From: an uncultured Cyclobacteriaceae bacterium
GTDB lineage: Bacteria; Bacteroidota; Bacteroidia; Cytophagales; Cyclobacteriaceae
NCBI GenBank assembly: GCA_937146645.1
Contig: CAKZRQ010000016.1
Span: 62,001-126,000 of the forward strand
Reading direction: 5' to 3'
Length of the DNA: 64,000 bases
A program made the translations under genes and the position numbers. The notes under the pieces are model-generated. The model searched no databases and was not told where the DNA came from. It saw only the letters and a list, made by a program, of their open reading frames with translations. Below, piece by piece: positions 26,769-36,069 of this stretch; positions within the stretch are counted from its first letter, which is position 1; each line of letters opens with the position of its first letter.

Positions 26769-26786
26769 CAGCGTCTGGAGACGCTG
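26769..26786. repeat. Near-perfect 18-base inverted repeat
   Basis: CAGCGTCT and AGACGCTG flank two central bases. The hairpin lies between two same-strand genes but has no T run on either side, so it is not a normal terminator. It could be a protein-binding site or part of a dispersed repeat. Confidence 0.5.
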
Positions 26787-26813
26787 GCCAACTTTTAATT
26801 TTCTGATCTGATC

Positions 26814-27239
26814 TTAAATGCCATAAGGAGTTGCCAGAACGAAGAAAATTATGGCAATAATCGCGATGCTCGTTGTGATGATTCCGTCTCTTTTAGAGCG
26901 AATCCAACCGGACAGGCCTATACTTGAAATCAGGCTTAAAAATCCGAGGCTATAGCCAATCAACAACCCGGCCCAAAGAATCTTGACCATACCTTGATCC
27001 ACAGGCATAGGGAATTCCGGGTGCAGCATGATCAACAATCTCCAGGAAGCCACGACTGCAATCAATAGGCTGCAGGCTGCAAGTGCTGATGTGGAAATTA
27101 TCCATTTCACAGAGCTTTTTTCTGAAGAAAACACCACAATAGTCACCAGGATGGTTGCTGAAATACCGCCCAAGAAGGCACTTACAAAGGATAACTGCTC
27201 TGCTACTGCAATGATATACCCAGGATCAAGTTCGTTCAT
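26814..27239 (-). CDS. Hypothetical four-helix membrane protein
   Basis: 141 residues with four predicted membrane helices: about 15-35 (AFLGGISATILVTIVVF), 44-65, 84-108 and 117-137. No conserved catalytic or metal-binding residues stand out. I do not recognise the family. It lies alone between the OYE gene and the DUF5655 gene. Confidence 0.65.
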   Translation of the reverse strand: MNELDPGYIIAVAEQLSFVSAFLGGISATILVTIVVFSSEKSSVKWIISTSALAACSLLIAVVASWRLLIMLHPEFPMPVDQGMVKILWAGLLIGYSLGFLSLISSIGLSGWIRSKRDGIITTSIAIIAIIFFVLATPYGI

Positions 27240-27333
27240 TTACCAGCTCATTTGGATTTGGAATGTTAAAATACCAATTATGTTTTTTTAAGCCATTTTA
27301 AAAATTCCATGGTCTGTGATGATTTTGACCATC

Positions 27334-28545
27334 CTATTTTTTCTCCCTGGCCTTTTTGAATTCGTGAGTAACGATAAACATGGAGGATGCCATGGGATTG
27401 AGATTTGGTTTGAGGCCTCTTCCTTCCGCGATATTGATGAGCTGTCGGGCGTAATATCCACCTTCTGCAGCATCTTCGAAGGCTTTGAAGCCTGTTCTGA
27501 TAGGTGGATTTTCCAAGTAGGGAACCTTGCCGTTTAAAAAGTCTCCCATGACCTCATAATTACCGATGAATGGTCTTCCCATCCCGATTAAATCCGTCTC
27601 ACCTGCTTCCAAAACTTCATTGCAAAAGTCATAGGATCTAAACCCGCCAGTGATCATTAGTGGCACGTCACTTACTTCTCGTACTTTTTTGGCGAAGTCC
27701 AGGAAATATGCCTCCCTCCTGATCGAGCTTTCTTTTTTCTTGTCATTCCCCATGAAGAAAGCTGCTTTTTCATAGGTACCTCCAGAAATTTCCAAAAGGT
27801 CAATTCCTGCTTCTCCCAGCTTCTTGACCACCTCTAAAGAATCCTCCTCCGTAAATCCCCCTCGTTGGAAATCTGAAGAGTTGATCTTAACCGAAATGGG
27901 GAAATCATCACCCACTTCCTTTCTACATCCTTGGATAATTTCCAGAAGAAGTCTGCTCCGGTTTTCCAGGCTTCCTCCCCATTGATCTGACCTTCGATTG
28001 GTTCCGGGTGAGAGAAACTGGCTCAGGAGATAGCCATGAGCCGAGTGGATTTGAATACCTGTGAAACCGCCTTCCTTTGCGATTTTAGATGCTTTGGCAA
28101 AGCCTTCGATCACCTCCAGAATATCCTGTTCGGTCATTTCCTGTGGTTTCCCAAACAACCAAAGCTTATTCAACTGAACTTCCGATGGAGCCTTTGGGTT
28201 CGGGTTGACAAATCGATTCGTTTGCCGACCAGAGTGTGAAATCTGAGTCCAGATATGATTACCATGACCTTTGGCAGCATCTGTCCATTGCTTAAGTTTT
28301 GGGATCATTTTTTCATCTGCCATGAAGACATTTCCGGCCGATTCCATGTGTCGTTTATCTATCATCACATTCCCCGTAATCAACAATCCGGCCCCACTAT
28401 CCGCCCAAATTTTGTAGAGGTTTTGATGGGCTTGGGTTGGCTCATAATCAGAATTACTCATCCGTTCTGTCATTGCAGCTTTTACCAATCGGTTCTGAAT
28501 AGTAGCGCCACATGGCAGGGTGATGGGAGATAGAATTTTCGACAT
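27334..28545 (-). CDS. NADH:flavin oxidoreductase, Old Yellow Enzyme family
   Basis: 403 residues forming one FMN-binding TIM barrel. Family motifs: RLVKAAMTERM near the FMN phosphate side, HSGRQTN, and IQIHSAHGYLLSQFLSP followed by NRRSDQWGGSLENRSRL, which is the OYE signature. GGFRS and GMGRPFIGN form the phosphate-binding loops near the C-terminus. There is no Fe-S or second flavin domain, so it is the short, classical type that reduces activated C=C bonds. Natural substrate unknown. Confidence 0.9.
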   Translation of the reverse strand: MSKILSPITLPCGATIQNRLVKAAMTERMSNSDYEPTQAHQNLYKIWADSGAGLLITGNVMIDKRHMESAGNVFMADEKMIPKLKQWTDAAKGHGNHIWTQISHSGRQTNRFVNPNPKAPSEVQLNKLWLFGKPQEMTEQDILEVIEGFAKASKIAKEGGFTGIQIHSAHGYLLSQFLSPGTNRRSDQWGGSLENRSRLLLEIIQGCRKEVGDDFPISVKINSSDFQRGGFTEEDSLEVVKKLGEAGIDLLEISGGTYEKAAFFMGNDKKKESSIRREAYFLDFAKKVREVSDVPLMITGGFRSYDFCNEVLEAGETDLIGMGRPFIGNYEVMGDFLNGKVPYLENPPIRTGFKAFEDAAEGGYYARQLINIAEGRGLKPNLNPMASSMFIVTHEFKKAREKK

Positions 28546-28655
28546 AGACGAATTTAGGATTAATAAGGGAGTCTATTCGATTTGGCTCAAGGTTTTTCGC
28601 TTCGCGAAGCAGACCATTTTTTGGAACTCTAACCCGTAAAAAAGCCTTTTTCTTC

Positions 28656-28663
28656 TATCTTTG
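28656..28663 (+). promoter_or_regulatory. -7 element of the ileS promoter
   Basis: TATCTTTG is a consensus Bacteroidota -7 box. Transcription would begin near 28670, just before the structured leader RNA. It overlaps a potential GTG start codon at 28663, which rules out that codon as the real ileS start. Confidence 0.6.
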
Positions 28664-28690
28664 TGCCTGCTTTTGAGGAGGATAAATCCT

Positions 28691-28786
28691 ACTCATGCGT
28701 GAGGGATAGAAGCGGCATCCTTCTGACGCAGTCAGAAGATATAGCGGATAGCCCGACCACGGCCATAAGCCGGGGGCACGCCCAAA
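28691..28786 (+). ncRNA. Structured leader RNA upstream of ileS, Flavo-1-like
   Basis: A closing stem GCGTG (28697-28701) with CACGC (28777-28781) encloses a hairpin TTCTGAC/GTCAGAA (28721-28727 with 28731-28737), a CGGC/GCCG hairpin (28760-28772), and the unpaired blocks GGGATAGAAGCGGCATCC and AGATATAGCGGATAGCCC. These blocks match my recollection of the Flavo-1 RNA motif found repeatedly in Bacteroidota genomes; the name needs a covariance-model check. The RNA lies between the promoter at 28656 and the ileS GTG at 28819, so it is transcribed as the ileS leader or as a separate processed RNA. Confidence 0.7.
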
Positions 28787-28818
28787 GAATAAATTCTAAT
28801 GAATCCGGGAACGGCATC

Positions 28819-31800
28819 GTGAAAAAGTATCAAGAATATAAGCAAGTCAACTACCCTGAGATAGGGGAAAGTGTCCTGAATTACTGGAAGGAGAATGAGA
28901 TTTTCGAGAAATCTATCGCCAACCGGGAAGGGGCTGAGACCTTTACGTTTTTTGAAGGACCGCCTTCAGCCAATGGAACGCCTGGCATTCACCATGTGAT
29001 GGCTAGAGCGATCAAGGATATTTTCTGTCGGTACAAGACGCTGAAAGGATTTCAGGTGAAGAGAAAAGGGGGCTGGGATACGCATGGGCTTCCGGTAGAG
29101 CTTCAGGTGGAGAAGGAATTGGGTATCACGAAGGAAGACATCGGGAAGAAGATCAGTGTAGAGGAGTATAACAAGCGATGTCGTGAGACGGTGATGCGAT
29201 TTAAGGATCAGTGGGATGATATGACCGAAAAGATCGGTTACTGGGTGGATCTGGATGACCCGTATATCACCTTTGATTCGAAGTATATCGAGACCCTGTG
29301 GAGTTTACTGAAGAGACTTTACGAGAAGGATTTGCTTTACAAGGGCTACACAATTCAGCCTTATTCTCCTGCAGCCGGAACGGGGCTGAGTTCTCATGAG
29401 CTCAATCAGCCAGGAACTTATAAGGACGTCAAGGATACTTCTATCACGGCTCAATTCAAGCTGAAGGATCAGGATAACACCTACATTTTAGCCTGGACGA
29501 CTACTCCATGGACTTTGCCGTCAAATTCAGCCTTGGCCATAGGAGAGAAGCTGGATTACGTGAAGGTGAAAACCTTTAATCCATACACCTTTGAGGCGGA
29601 AAATGTGGTTTTAGCCAAAGCCAGAATGGGTGCTTATTTCAATAAGAAAGCAGCCGATCTGAAGGTGGAGGACTATACCGCTGGGGACAAATTGATCCCT
29701 TATGAAATCGTAGAAGAGTTCAAAGGGAAGGATATGCTTGGCTGGGAATATGAGCAGCTATTCCCAATAGAAGGGCTGGCCCTTCCCCATCCGGCATTCA
29801 CGGTGATATCGGGAGATTATGTGACCACTGAAGATGGTACTGGAATCGTCCATTTGGCCAAAGCTTTTGGTGCGGATGACTTTAGAACTTTGGTTCAAAA
29901 TGATGTTCCTGGAGTTTTTGTCAAAGACGAAAAAGGGAATGAAATCCCTGTAGTAGATAAGCGAGGAAAGTTCCTTCCTGTGGTAGGAGAGTATCTGTCT
30001 TCTAAAATGCAGGAGCATGGCATCAAGGCTCACAAGGAGTATGGTGTGGATGATTTCTATGTGAAGAATTATCCTGAGGATGATGAATCACAAGCTGATT
30101 ATAAAAGTACTGATGTCATCATTTCCATCATTCTGAAGAATGAGAACAAGGCGTTTAAAGTAGAAAAATACGAGCACAGCTATCCGCACTGCTGGAGAAC
30201 TGATAAGCCGGTCCTTTACTATCCATTGGAAAGTTGGTTTATCAAAACCACGGCTTATAAGGATAGATTGGTTGAGCTAAATAAAACCATCAACTGGAAG
30301 CCTGAAGCTACCGGAACGGGCCGTTTTGGAAACTGGCTGGAGAACCTTGTGGATTGGAATCTTTCAAGATCTAGATTCTGGGGAACTCCACTTCCGATAT
30401 GGAGAACCAAAGATGGAAACGAAGAGAAGTGCATAGGTTCTATTTCGGAGCTTGAAGCTGAGATTCAGAAATCCATCGATGCCGGTTTCATGGAGGCTTC
30501 GCCCTATGAGGGGAAGGAGCTAGATCTTCATAGACCTTATGTAGATGATGTGGTTTTGGTTTCCTCCGAGGGGAAGGAAATGCACCGTGAGCCAGACTTG
30601 ATTGATGTTTGGTTTGATTCCGGGGCTATGCCTTATGCCCAGTGGCATTATCCATTCGAAAATGAGGACATTTTCAAAGCCAATTATCCGGCAGATTATA
30701 TCGCTGAAGGTGTGGACCAAACCAGAGGCTGGTTCTTTACCCTGCATGCTATCGCGGTAATGCTTTTTGATAGTGTCGCCTTCAAAAATGTGGTGGCGAA
30801 TGGGCTCGTTCTAGACAAGAATGGTAATAAGATGTCCAAGCGATTGGGCAATGCTGTGGATCCATTCAAGACACTCAAGGAATACGGCCCTGATGCACTG
30901 AGATGGTACATGCTAAGCAATGCCAACCCATGGGATAATCTGAAGTTCAGCCTTGATGGTGTTGCTGAGGTGCAAAGACGATTCTTTGGTACACTCCAAA
31001 ACACCTATAATTTCTTTGCGCTTTACGCAAATCTTGATCATTTCGTGTATTCGGAAGATCAGGTGATTCCGGTAAGCGAAAGGGCAGAGTTAGATCAGTG
31101 GATCATATCGAAACTTCAATCCTTAATCCTTGAAGTAGAGGATTCCATGGATAACTATGATGCTACAAAGGCGACTCGGGCTATCATGAATTTCACCGTG
31201 GATCAGCTGTCGAATTGGTATGTGAGACTGGCGAGGAAGCGATTCTGGAGAGGAGATATGAGTGCGGATAAGCAGGCTGCTTATGAGACACTTTACGAAT
31301 GTCTAAGTACTCTAAGTCAATTGATGTCCTCATTCGCTCCGTTCTATTCAGATCGACTTTATCAGGATTTGACGGATGCCTTGGAGGAAAAAGAAGAGTC
31401 CATCCATCTGACCAACTGGAAGGATGCCGATCAGTCTTTGATCAATTCTGACCTTGAAGCAAGTATGGGATTGGCGCAGACGATTTCTTCGTTGGTGCAT
31501 TCCTTGAGAAAAAAGGAAAAGCTCAAGGTTCGTCAGCCTTTGCAAAGAATTTTGATCCCTGTTCTGTCTGAGGTGACCCAAAAGCAGATTGAACATGTGG
31601 AGGAACTCATCAAGTCTGAAGTAAATATCAAGACGATAGAATATATCGATGATGCTTCCGGCATTCTGGTTAAGGATGTCAAGCCGAATCTTCCAGTTTT
31701 AGGAAAGAAACTTGGGCCCAAGATGCGTTTTGTGGTAGCTGCCATAAAATCTTGGGGTCAGGAGGAGATTGCTGAAATCGAAAGAAACGGATCTATCGAT

Positions 31801-32193
31801 GTTGATGCAGATGGAGAGAAGATTAGTATTTCTGTAGATGAGGTTTTGATCAGCTCACAGGATATTCCTGGCTGGTCTGTTGCCAGCGATCAAAGCATAA
31901 CCGTAGCTCTCGATGTTACGTTGACGGATGAATTGAAGCAAGAAGGAATCGCTAGGGATTTAGTGAATCGAATCCAAAACTTGAGAAAGGAAATGGGGCT
32001 TGAGGTTCAGGATAAGATAGTCATCGATGTGAATACTGACCAGGAATTGGTTGAAGGGGCAGTTGAAAACTTTGGAGAGTATATCCAGACCGAGACTCAG
32101 GCGAATTCCTTAAATGGAACTAAAGACCTTAGTGAAGGCACAAATCTTGATCTGGATGATTTTGATGTTTTGGTCCAGGTGAAAAAAGACTAA
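28819..32193 (+). CDS. ileS: Isoleucyl-tRNA synthetase, type 2 (IleRS2) with GIHH motif
   Basis: 1124 residues from the GTG at 28819, which gives a normal N-terminus (KKYQEYKQVNYPEIGESV). An earlier in-frame start would translate the promoter and leader RNA. The enzyme charges tRNA-Ile. The Rossmann fold carries GIHH at residues 56-59 in place of HIGH, and KMSKR at 671-675. The editing (CP1) domain lies between about 200 and 400, followed by the anticodon-binding domain and a long C-terminal region without the zinc-binding cysteines of IleRS1. Length and C-terminus place it in the eukaryote-like IleRS2 class, known for mupirocin resistance. lspA follows after nine bases. Confidence 0.95.
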   Translation: MKKYQEYKQVNYPEIGESVLNYWKENEIFEKSIANREGAETFTFFEGPPSANGTPGIHHVMARAIKDIFCRYKTLKGFQVKRKGGWDTHGLPVELQVEKELGITKEDIGKKISVEEYNKRCRETVMRFKDQWDDMTEKIGYWVDLDDPYITFDSKYIETLWSLLKRLYEKDLLYKGYTIQPYSPAAGTGLSSHELNQPGTYKDVKDTSITAQFKLKDQDNTYILAWTTTPWTLPSNSALAIGEKLDYVKVKTFNPYTFEAENVVLAKARMGAYFNKKAADLKVEDYTAGDKLIPYEIVEEFKGKDMLGWEYEQLFPIEGLALPHPAFTVISGDYVTTEDGTGIVHLAKAFGADDFRTLVQNDVPGVFVKDEKGNEIPVVDKRGKFLPVVGEYLSSKMQEHGIKAHKEYGVDDFYVKNYPEDDESQADYKSTDVIISIILKNENKAFKVEKYEHSYPHCWRTDKPVLYYPLESWFIKTTAYKDRLVELNKTINWKPEATGTGRFGNWLENLVDWNLSRSRFWGTPLPIWRTKDGNEEKCIGSISELEAEIQKSIDAGFMEASPYEGKELDLHRPYVDDVVLVSSEGKEMHREPDLIDVWFDSGAMPYAQWHYPFENEDIFKANYPADYIAEGVDQTRGWFFTLHAIAVMLFDSVAFKNVVANGLVLDKNGNKMSKRLGNAVDPFKTLKEYGPDALRWYMLSNANPWDNLKFSLDGVAEVQRRFFGTLQNTYNFFALYANLDHFVYSEDQVIPVSERAELDQWIISKLQSLILEVEDSMDNYDATKATRAIMNFTVDQLSNWYVRLARKRFWRGDMSADKQAAYETLYECLSTLSQLMSSFAPFYSDRLYQDLTDALEEKEESIHLTNWKDADQSLINSDLEASMGLAQTISSLVHSLRKKEKLKVRQPLQRILIPVLSEVTQKQIEHVEELIKSEVNIKTIEYIDDASGILVKDVKPNLPVLGKKLGPKMRFVVAAIKSWGQEEIAEIERNGSIDVDADGEKISISVDEVLISSQDIPGWSVASDQSITVALDVTLTDELKQEGIARDLVNRIQNLRKEMGLEVQDKIVIDVNTDQELVEGAVENFGEYIQTETQANSLNGTKDLSEGTNLDLDDFDVLVQVKKD

Positions 32194-32201
32194 GAAAAGT
32201 A

Positions 32202-32840
32202 ATGAATCAGTATCTGAAGTATTTTGGGATTACCCTTCTAGTCATTTTAATTGATCAGGCCGTTAAGATGTGGGTCCATTTCGAAATGGACTTTGGTACC
32301 CCAGGTCAAATTCAGGTTTTTGGCGATTGGTTTAAGCTGCATTATACCACAAATCCAGGAATGGCTTTTGGAATGGAGCTCGGTACCGAATACGGAAAGT
32401 TGATCCTTACTTCGTTCAGGCTCTTGGCCATGTTTGGTATCGGCTATTACCTGTATTACATCATTAAGCATAAGCAGCATCCTGTTTATGTTTTATGTAT
32501 AGCCATGATTTTAGGTGGTGCCATAGGCAATCTGGTGGATTCAATATTCTATGGAATTTGGCTTAAAAATGCTCCATATAATGCTCCTACGCCTTGGTTT
32601 CATGGTCAGGTAGTTGATATGTTTTATATCGATATCTGGGAGGGCTACTTACCAGATTGGATTCCGCTTGTTGGTGGTGATTACACGGCCTTATGGCCAA
32701 TCTTCAATATTGCAGATGCTTCTATTTTCGTGTCTGTTGGGATTATTTTGATCTTTCAAAAGCGATTCTTCCCTGACAAGAAAGAAGTGGAACCTGTAGC
32801 GGTAGAAGAGCCAATTGAAGAGAAGGTTCCTGAAGAATAA
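32202..32840 (+). CDS. lspA: Lipoprotein signal peptidase II
   Basis: 212 residues with four membrane helices. It cleaves the signal peptide of prolipoproteins, several of which are encoded in this window. Conserved blocks: LIDQAVKMWV, TNPGMAFG, the VVDMFYID segment with catalytic D139 and the NIADASI segment with catalytic D172. It is longer than the usual 160-170 residues because of an insert between helices 3 and 4 (about 120-155) and an acidic C-terminal tail, a layout common in Bacteroidota. It forms an operon with ileS and ends at the terminator at 32869. Confidence 0.95.
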   Translation: MNQYLKYFGITLLVILIDQAVKMWVHFEMDFGTPGQIQVFGDWFKLHYTTNPGMAFGMELGTEYGKLILTSFRLLAMFGIGYYLYYIIKHKQHPVYVLCIAMILGGAIGNLVDSIFYGIWLKNAPYNAPTPWFHGQVVDMFYIDIWEGYLPDWIPLVGGDYTALWPIFNIADASIFVSVGIILIFQKRFFPDKKEVEPVAVEEPIEEKVPEE

Positions 32841-32868
32841 GGCAGGAGAATGTCCTCATAATATTTTG

Positions 32869-32900
32869 CCCGATCAAAGTTCGTTTGATCGGGTTTTTTT
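32869..32900 (+). terminator. Intrinsic terminator of the ileS-lspA operon
   Basis: A perfect ten-pair stem, CCCGATCAAA (32869-32878) with TTTGATCGGG (32884-32893), has a five-base loop and is followed by seven T. Confidence 0.92.
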
Positions 32901-32987
32901 GTATTTTTCAAATTAGAATCAAGTTAAAGTTAGCTCGAAGGAGCTGATTTGCTTGCTTTGGCTTAACCACCATCCCGCACGCTTTTT

Positions 32988-35912
32988 ATGATTGTAAACC
33001 CAGATCAGCCTTTTGAGATTGTATATTCCTTATACAGTCATGAATACCTTGGATTGCTTTTTGAATCCTATGTGGTACAGCTTGATGAGAAGGGTAGGCT
33101 TTCCCTTGCCAACCAGAATATCAGTTTCCTAAATGCTGATGAGTTTGATTCTGGTCTGGATGAAAAGGATTATAAGCTAATTAAGCTTATGGATAAGATG
33201 GCCCAGGAGGTCGTTGTAAAGCCATACATGAAAAAGGCTATTCGCCCAAAGGATTACCTTCGGAAGATCTATGATCCTAAAACCGAGGATAAGGTTATCC
33301 AGGAAAGGATTGAGCATGATTTGGAGATGCTACGTTCGAAGATTTTGCCCTTGCTGATTGGGAAGCGGCTGTTTGAGATGGCCAATGATAAAAACCCCAT
33401 CCATAAGGAGATTAAGATCCATCCAGAACCAGTCACCATTCATTTTCATTTCTTCAAAAATGAAGATCATACTCAGTACAAGCCGACATTCAGGCATGCT
33501 GGGGAAAAGCTGGAGATAGATAAGAAGAATGGTGTTTTGCTTTGCCATGAGCCAGCTTGGTTGCTTATGGAGAATCAGCTTTTTCATTTTGATAAAAATC
33601 TGGATGGCAAAAAACTCATACCGTTTCTGCGGAAAAAATTCGTGGTAATCGAAAAGAAATTTGAGCCTGCCTACTATAAAAAATTCATCACCAGCCTTCT
33701 GGCACATTATGATGTGTTTGCTCATGGCTTCGAAGTGAAAGTAGAGCGATGTAGCCCTGAAGTTTTTGTGGGAATTAGTGACTTGCCCAGTAGCGAGACT
33801 GAAGATTTATTCGAAAAGAGAGAAGGAGAAGTCGTTCAGGGTCAAATCGCTTTTGAACTCCGCTTCAAATATGGCCAGAATGAATTCAGAGCCGATCAAT
33901 CTGCCGAGCATAATGTACGTGTGGAGCAAGATGGCGATGATTACACCTTTTATAAGGTGATTCGAAGCGAACAAAAAGAGCGGTACTTTGGAAAACTGCT
34001 AAATGATTTAGGACTACCCATTCGTCGAGGTAGGGTAAGTATGCCAAAGACTCAGGCTTTTGATTGGATCACTGAAAATGAGGATTTACTGGAAACTGAA
34101 GGAGTGAAGATCGTTCAGGTTGGTTCAAACTCTGGGAAGACCTATCATATCGGTAAAGCTCAGATTTCCATAGAAGTGAATGAAAGTATAGACTGGTTTG
34201 ATGTGAATGCTCAGATCAAGTTTGGGCTTTATCTGGTGAGCTTTGCAAAGCTGAGAAAGGTGATGATTTCAGGGAAGACAGAATTCGAGCTTCCGAATGG
34301 AGAAATCGCAGTAATTCCAGCTTCTTGGTTTGTGAATTACTCGGAGCTATTCAGCTTGATGGAGGATCGAGGCGAAGAAAACTCGATGGTGATGCGAAAG
34401 CACCATATCGCATTAGCGGAGGACTTAGAAAAAGGGGATTTGGTTCAGCTGACCCTGAGCCGAAAACTAGAAGGGCTAAGAGATTTCCAGCAAATTCAAC
34501 AATACGATCTTTCCCCATTATTTGAAGGTATCCTTAGACCTTACCAGCGAGAAGGGTATAATTGGTTGAGGTTCCTCAATGAATATAAATTTGGAGGCTG
34601 TCTGGCTGATGATATGGGTCTAGGTAAGACTGTCCAGACTTTGGCCCTTCTGGCCCATGAAAAACAGGAAAATCCAGACTTGACCTCTCTATTGGTCATG
34701 CCTACTTCCCTGATTTATAACTGGCAGCTTGAAGCAAAAAAGTTTACGCCTAGCTTAAAAATTCTGGTTTACACAGGCACCCATAGAAATAAAGATCCGT
34801 GGCAGTTTAGTGACTATGATCTAGTGCTAACTAGCTATGGAATTACCAGGTTGGATGTAGATATTCTTGAGCAGTTCTATTTCAATTATGTGATTCTGGA
34901 TGAATCGCAGGCGATCAAGAACCCATCAAGTAACATTGCTACGGCGGTGAACCGACTTAAGTGTAAGCAAAAGCTCATTCTCACAGGTACTCCGGTGGAG
35001 AATGGAACCATGGATCTATGGTCGCAGATGAATTTCGTGAACACAGGATTACTTGGTTCACAGGCCTCTTTTAAGAAGAATTTCCTTTTCCCAATTGAAA
35101 AGCAAAAAGACATGGACAAGGCTCATCGCCTGGCAGCCATGATCAAGCCTTTCATTTTGAGACGATTGAAATCTCAAGTTGCTACGGATCTTCCTGAGAA
35201 AATCACCAATGTGAAATACTCAGGTATGAGTGCAGAACAGGAGGAAGTTTATGAAGAGGTGAAGAATTATTATCGAGAAAAGATTATCAATGATATTCAG
35301 GATTTGGGAGCCGGCTCCCAGAAATTCACGCTATTGCGTGGCCTGACCCAATTGAGACAGATTGCAAATCATCCAAAACTTGTGAAGGATGACTTTGAAG
35401 GTGATTCTGGGAAACTTGAGGATGTAACCTATATGTTGCAGTCATCCATTTCTGAAGGTCACAAGGTTTTAGTCTTTAGCCAATTCGTCCGGCACTTAAG
35501 TATTGTCAGGGAGTATTTGGATTCACAAGGTGTGCCCTATTCCTATTTAGATGGTGCTACCAAAGACCGACAGGCTCAGGTTGAAAATTTTCAGGAAAAC
35601 GATGATATCAAGGTGTTTTTGATTTCTCTGAAAGCAGGAGGGGTAGGACTTAACCTAACAAAGGCAGAATATGTATTTCTCCTCGATCCATGGTGGAATC
35701 CTGCTGTCGAGGCACAGGCTATAGATCGAGCGCATAGGATAGGTCAGAAGAATAAAGTCATCATCTACAAGTTCATCACGAAGGGAACCGTGGAGGAAAA
35801 GATTATGGCGCTTCAAGATCGAAAGCTGGCTTTAGCTGGGGAATTGATTGGCTCAGAAGAGAGCTTTATGAAGAGTCTGGATCAGGAAGATATCTCTGCT
35901 CTTTTGGACTAA
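32988..35912 (+). CDS. SNF2-family helicase/ATPase
   Basis: 974 residues. The SF2 ATPase core begins near residue 520: Walker A GLGKT at 544-548, Walker B as DESQ (638-641) rather than DEAH, a LTGTP motif III and the C-terminal lobe with LISLKAGGVGLNLTKA and the arginine-finger segment (AIDRAHRIGQ). The first 500 residues contain no SWIM zinc finger and no other domain I recognise. Bacterial SNF2 proteins remodel protein-DNA complexes or act with RNA polymerase (RapA-like). It has its own upstream region after a strong terminator. Confidence 0.9.
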   Translation: MIVNPDQPFEIVYSLYSHEYLGLLFESYVVQLDEKGRLSLANQNISFLNADEFDSGLDEKDYKLIKLMDKMAQEVVVKPYMKKAIRPKDYLRKIYDPKTEDKVIQERIEHDLEMLRSKILPLLIGKRLFEMANDKNPIHKEIKIHPEPVTIHFHFFKNEDHTQYKPTFRHAGEKLEIDKKNGVLLCHEPAWLLMENQLFHFDKNLDGKKLIPFLRKKFVVIEKKFEPAYYKKFITSLLAHYDVFAHGFEVKVERCSPEVFVGISDLPSSETEDLFEKREGEVVQGQIAFELRFKYGQNEFRADQSAEHNVRVEQDGDDYTFYKVIRSEQKERYFGKLLNDLGLPIRRGRVSMPKTQAFDWITENEDLLETEGVKIVQVGSNSGKTYHIGKAQISIEVNESIDWFDVNAQIKFGLYLVSFAKLRKVMISGKTEFELPNGEIAVIPASWFVNYSELFSLMEDRGEENSMVMRKHHIALAEDLEKGDLVQLTLSRKLEGLRDFQQIQQYDLSPLFEGILRPYQREGYNWLRFLNEYKFGGCLADDMGLGKTVQTLALLAHEKQENPDLTSLLVMPTSLIYNWQLEAKKFTPSLKILVYTGTHRNKDPWQFSDYDLVLTSYGITRLDVDILEQFYFNYVILDESQAIKNPSSNIATAVNRLKCKQKLILTGTPVENGTMDLWSQMNFVNTGLLGSQASFKKNFLFPIEKQKDMDKAHRLAAMIKPFILRRLKSQVATDLPEKITNVKYSGMSAEQEEVYEEVKNYYREKIINDIQDLGAGSQKFTLLRGLTQLRQIANHPKLVKDDFEGDSGKLEDVTYMLQSSISEGHKVLVFSQFVRHLSIVREYLDSQGVPYSYLDGATKDRQAQVENFQENDDIKVFLISLKAGGVGLNLTKAEYVFLLDPWWNPAVEAQAIDRAHRIGQKNKVIIYKFITKGTVEEKIMALQDRKLALAGELIGSEESFMKSLDQEDISALLD

Positions 35913-36069
35913 ATTTAGGTTAAAGAAGAGCTCAATTCGTTTATTCTATTGATTGTCAATGCGCTAAGAAAAATTAGCAAATAATTAATCTTAAATTCTG
36001 ATTGAAAGCTGGTTTTTCAAGGAGATTATTCTTTAAATTAATTCAATATTATTCTCAAGCCCGCACCGC

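Noticed and set aside
28663..28818. N-terminal extension of IleRS by 52 residues
   Set aside because: The proposed start lies inside the TATCTTTG promoter box and the frame crosses a structured RNA; the sequence has no IleRS similarity.
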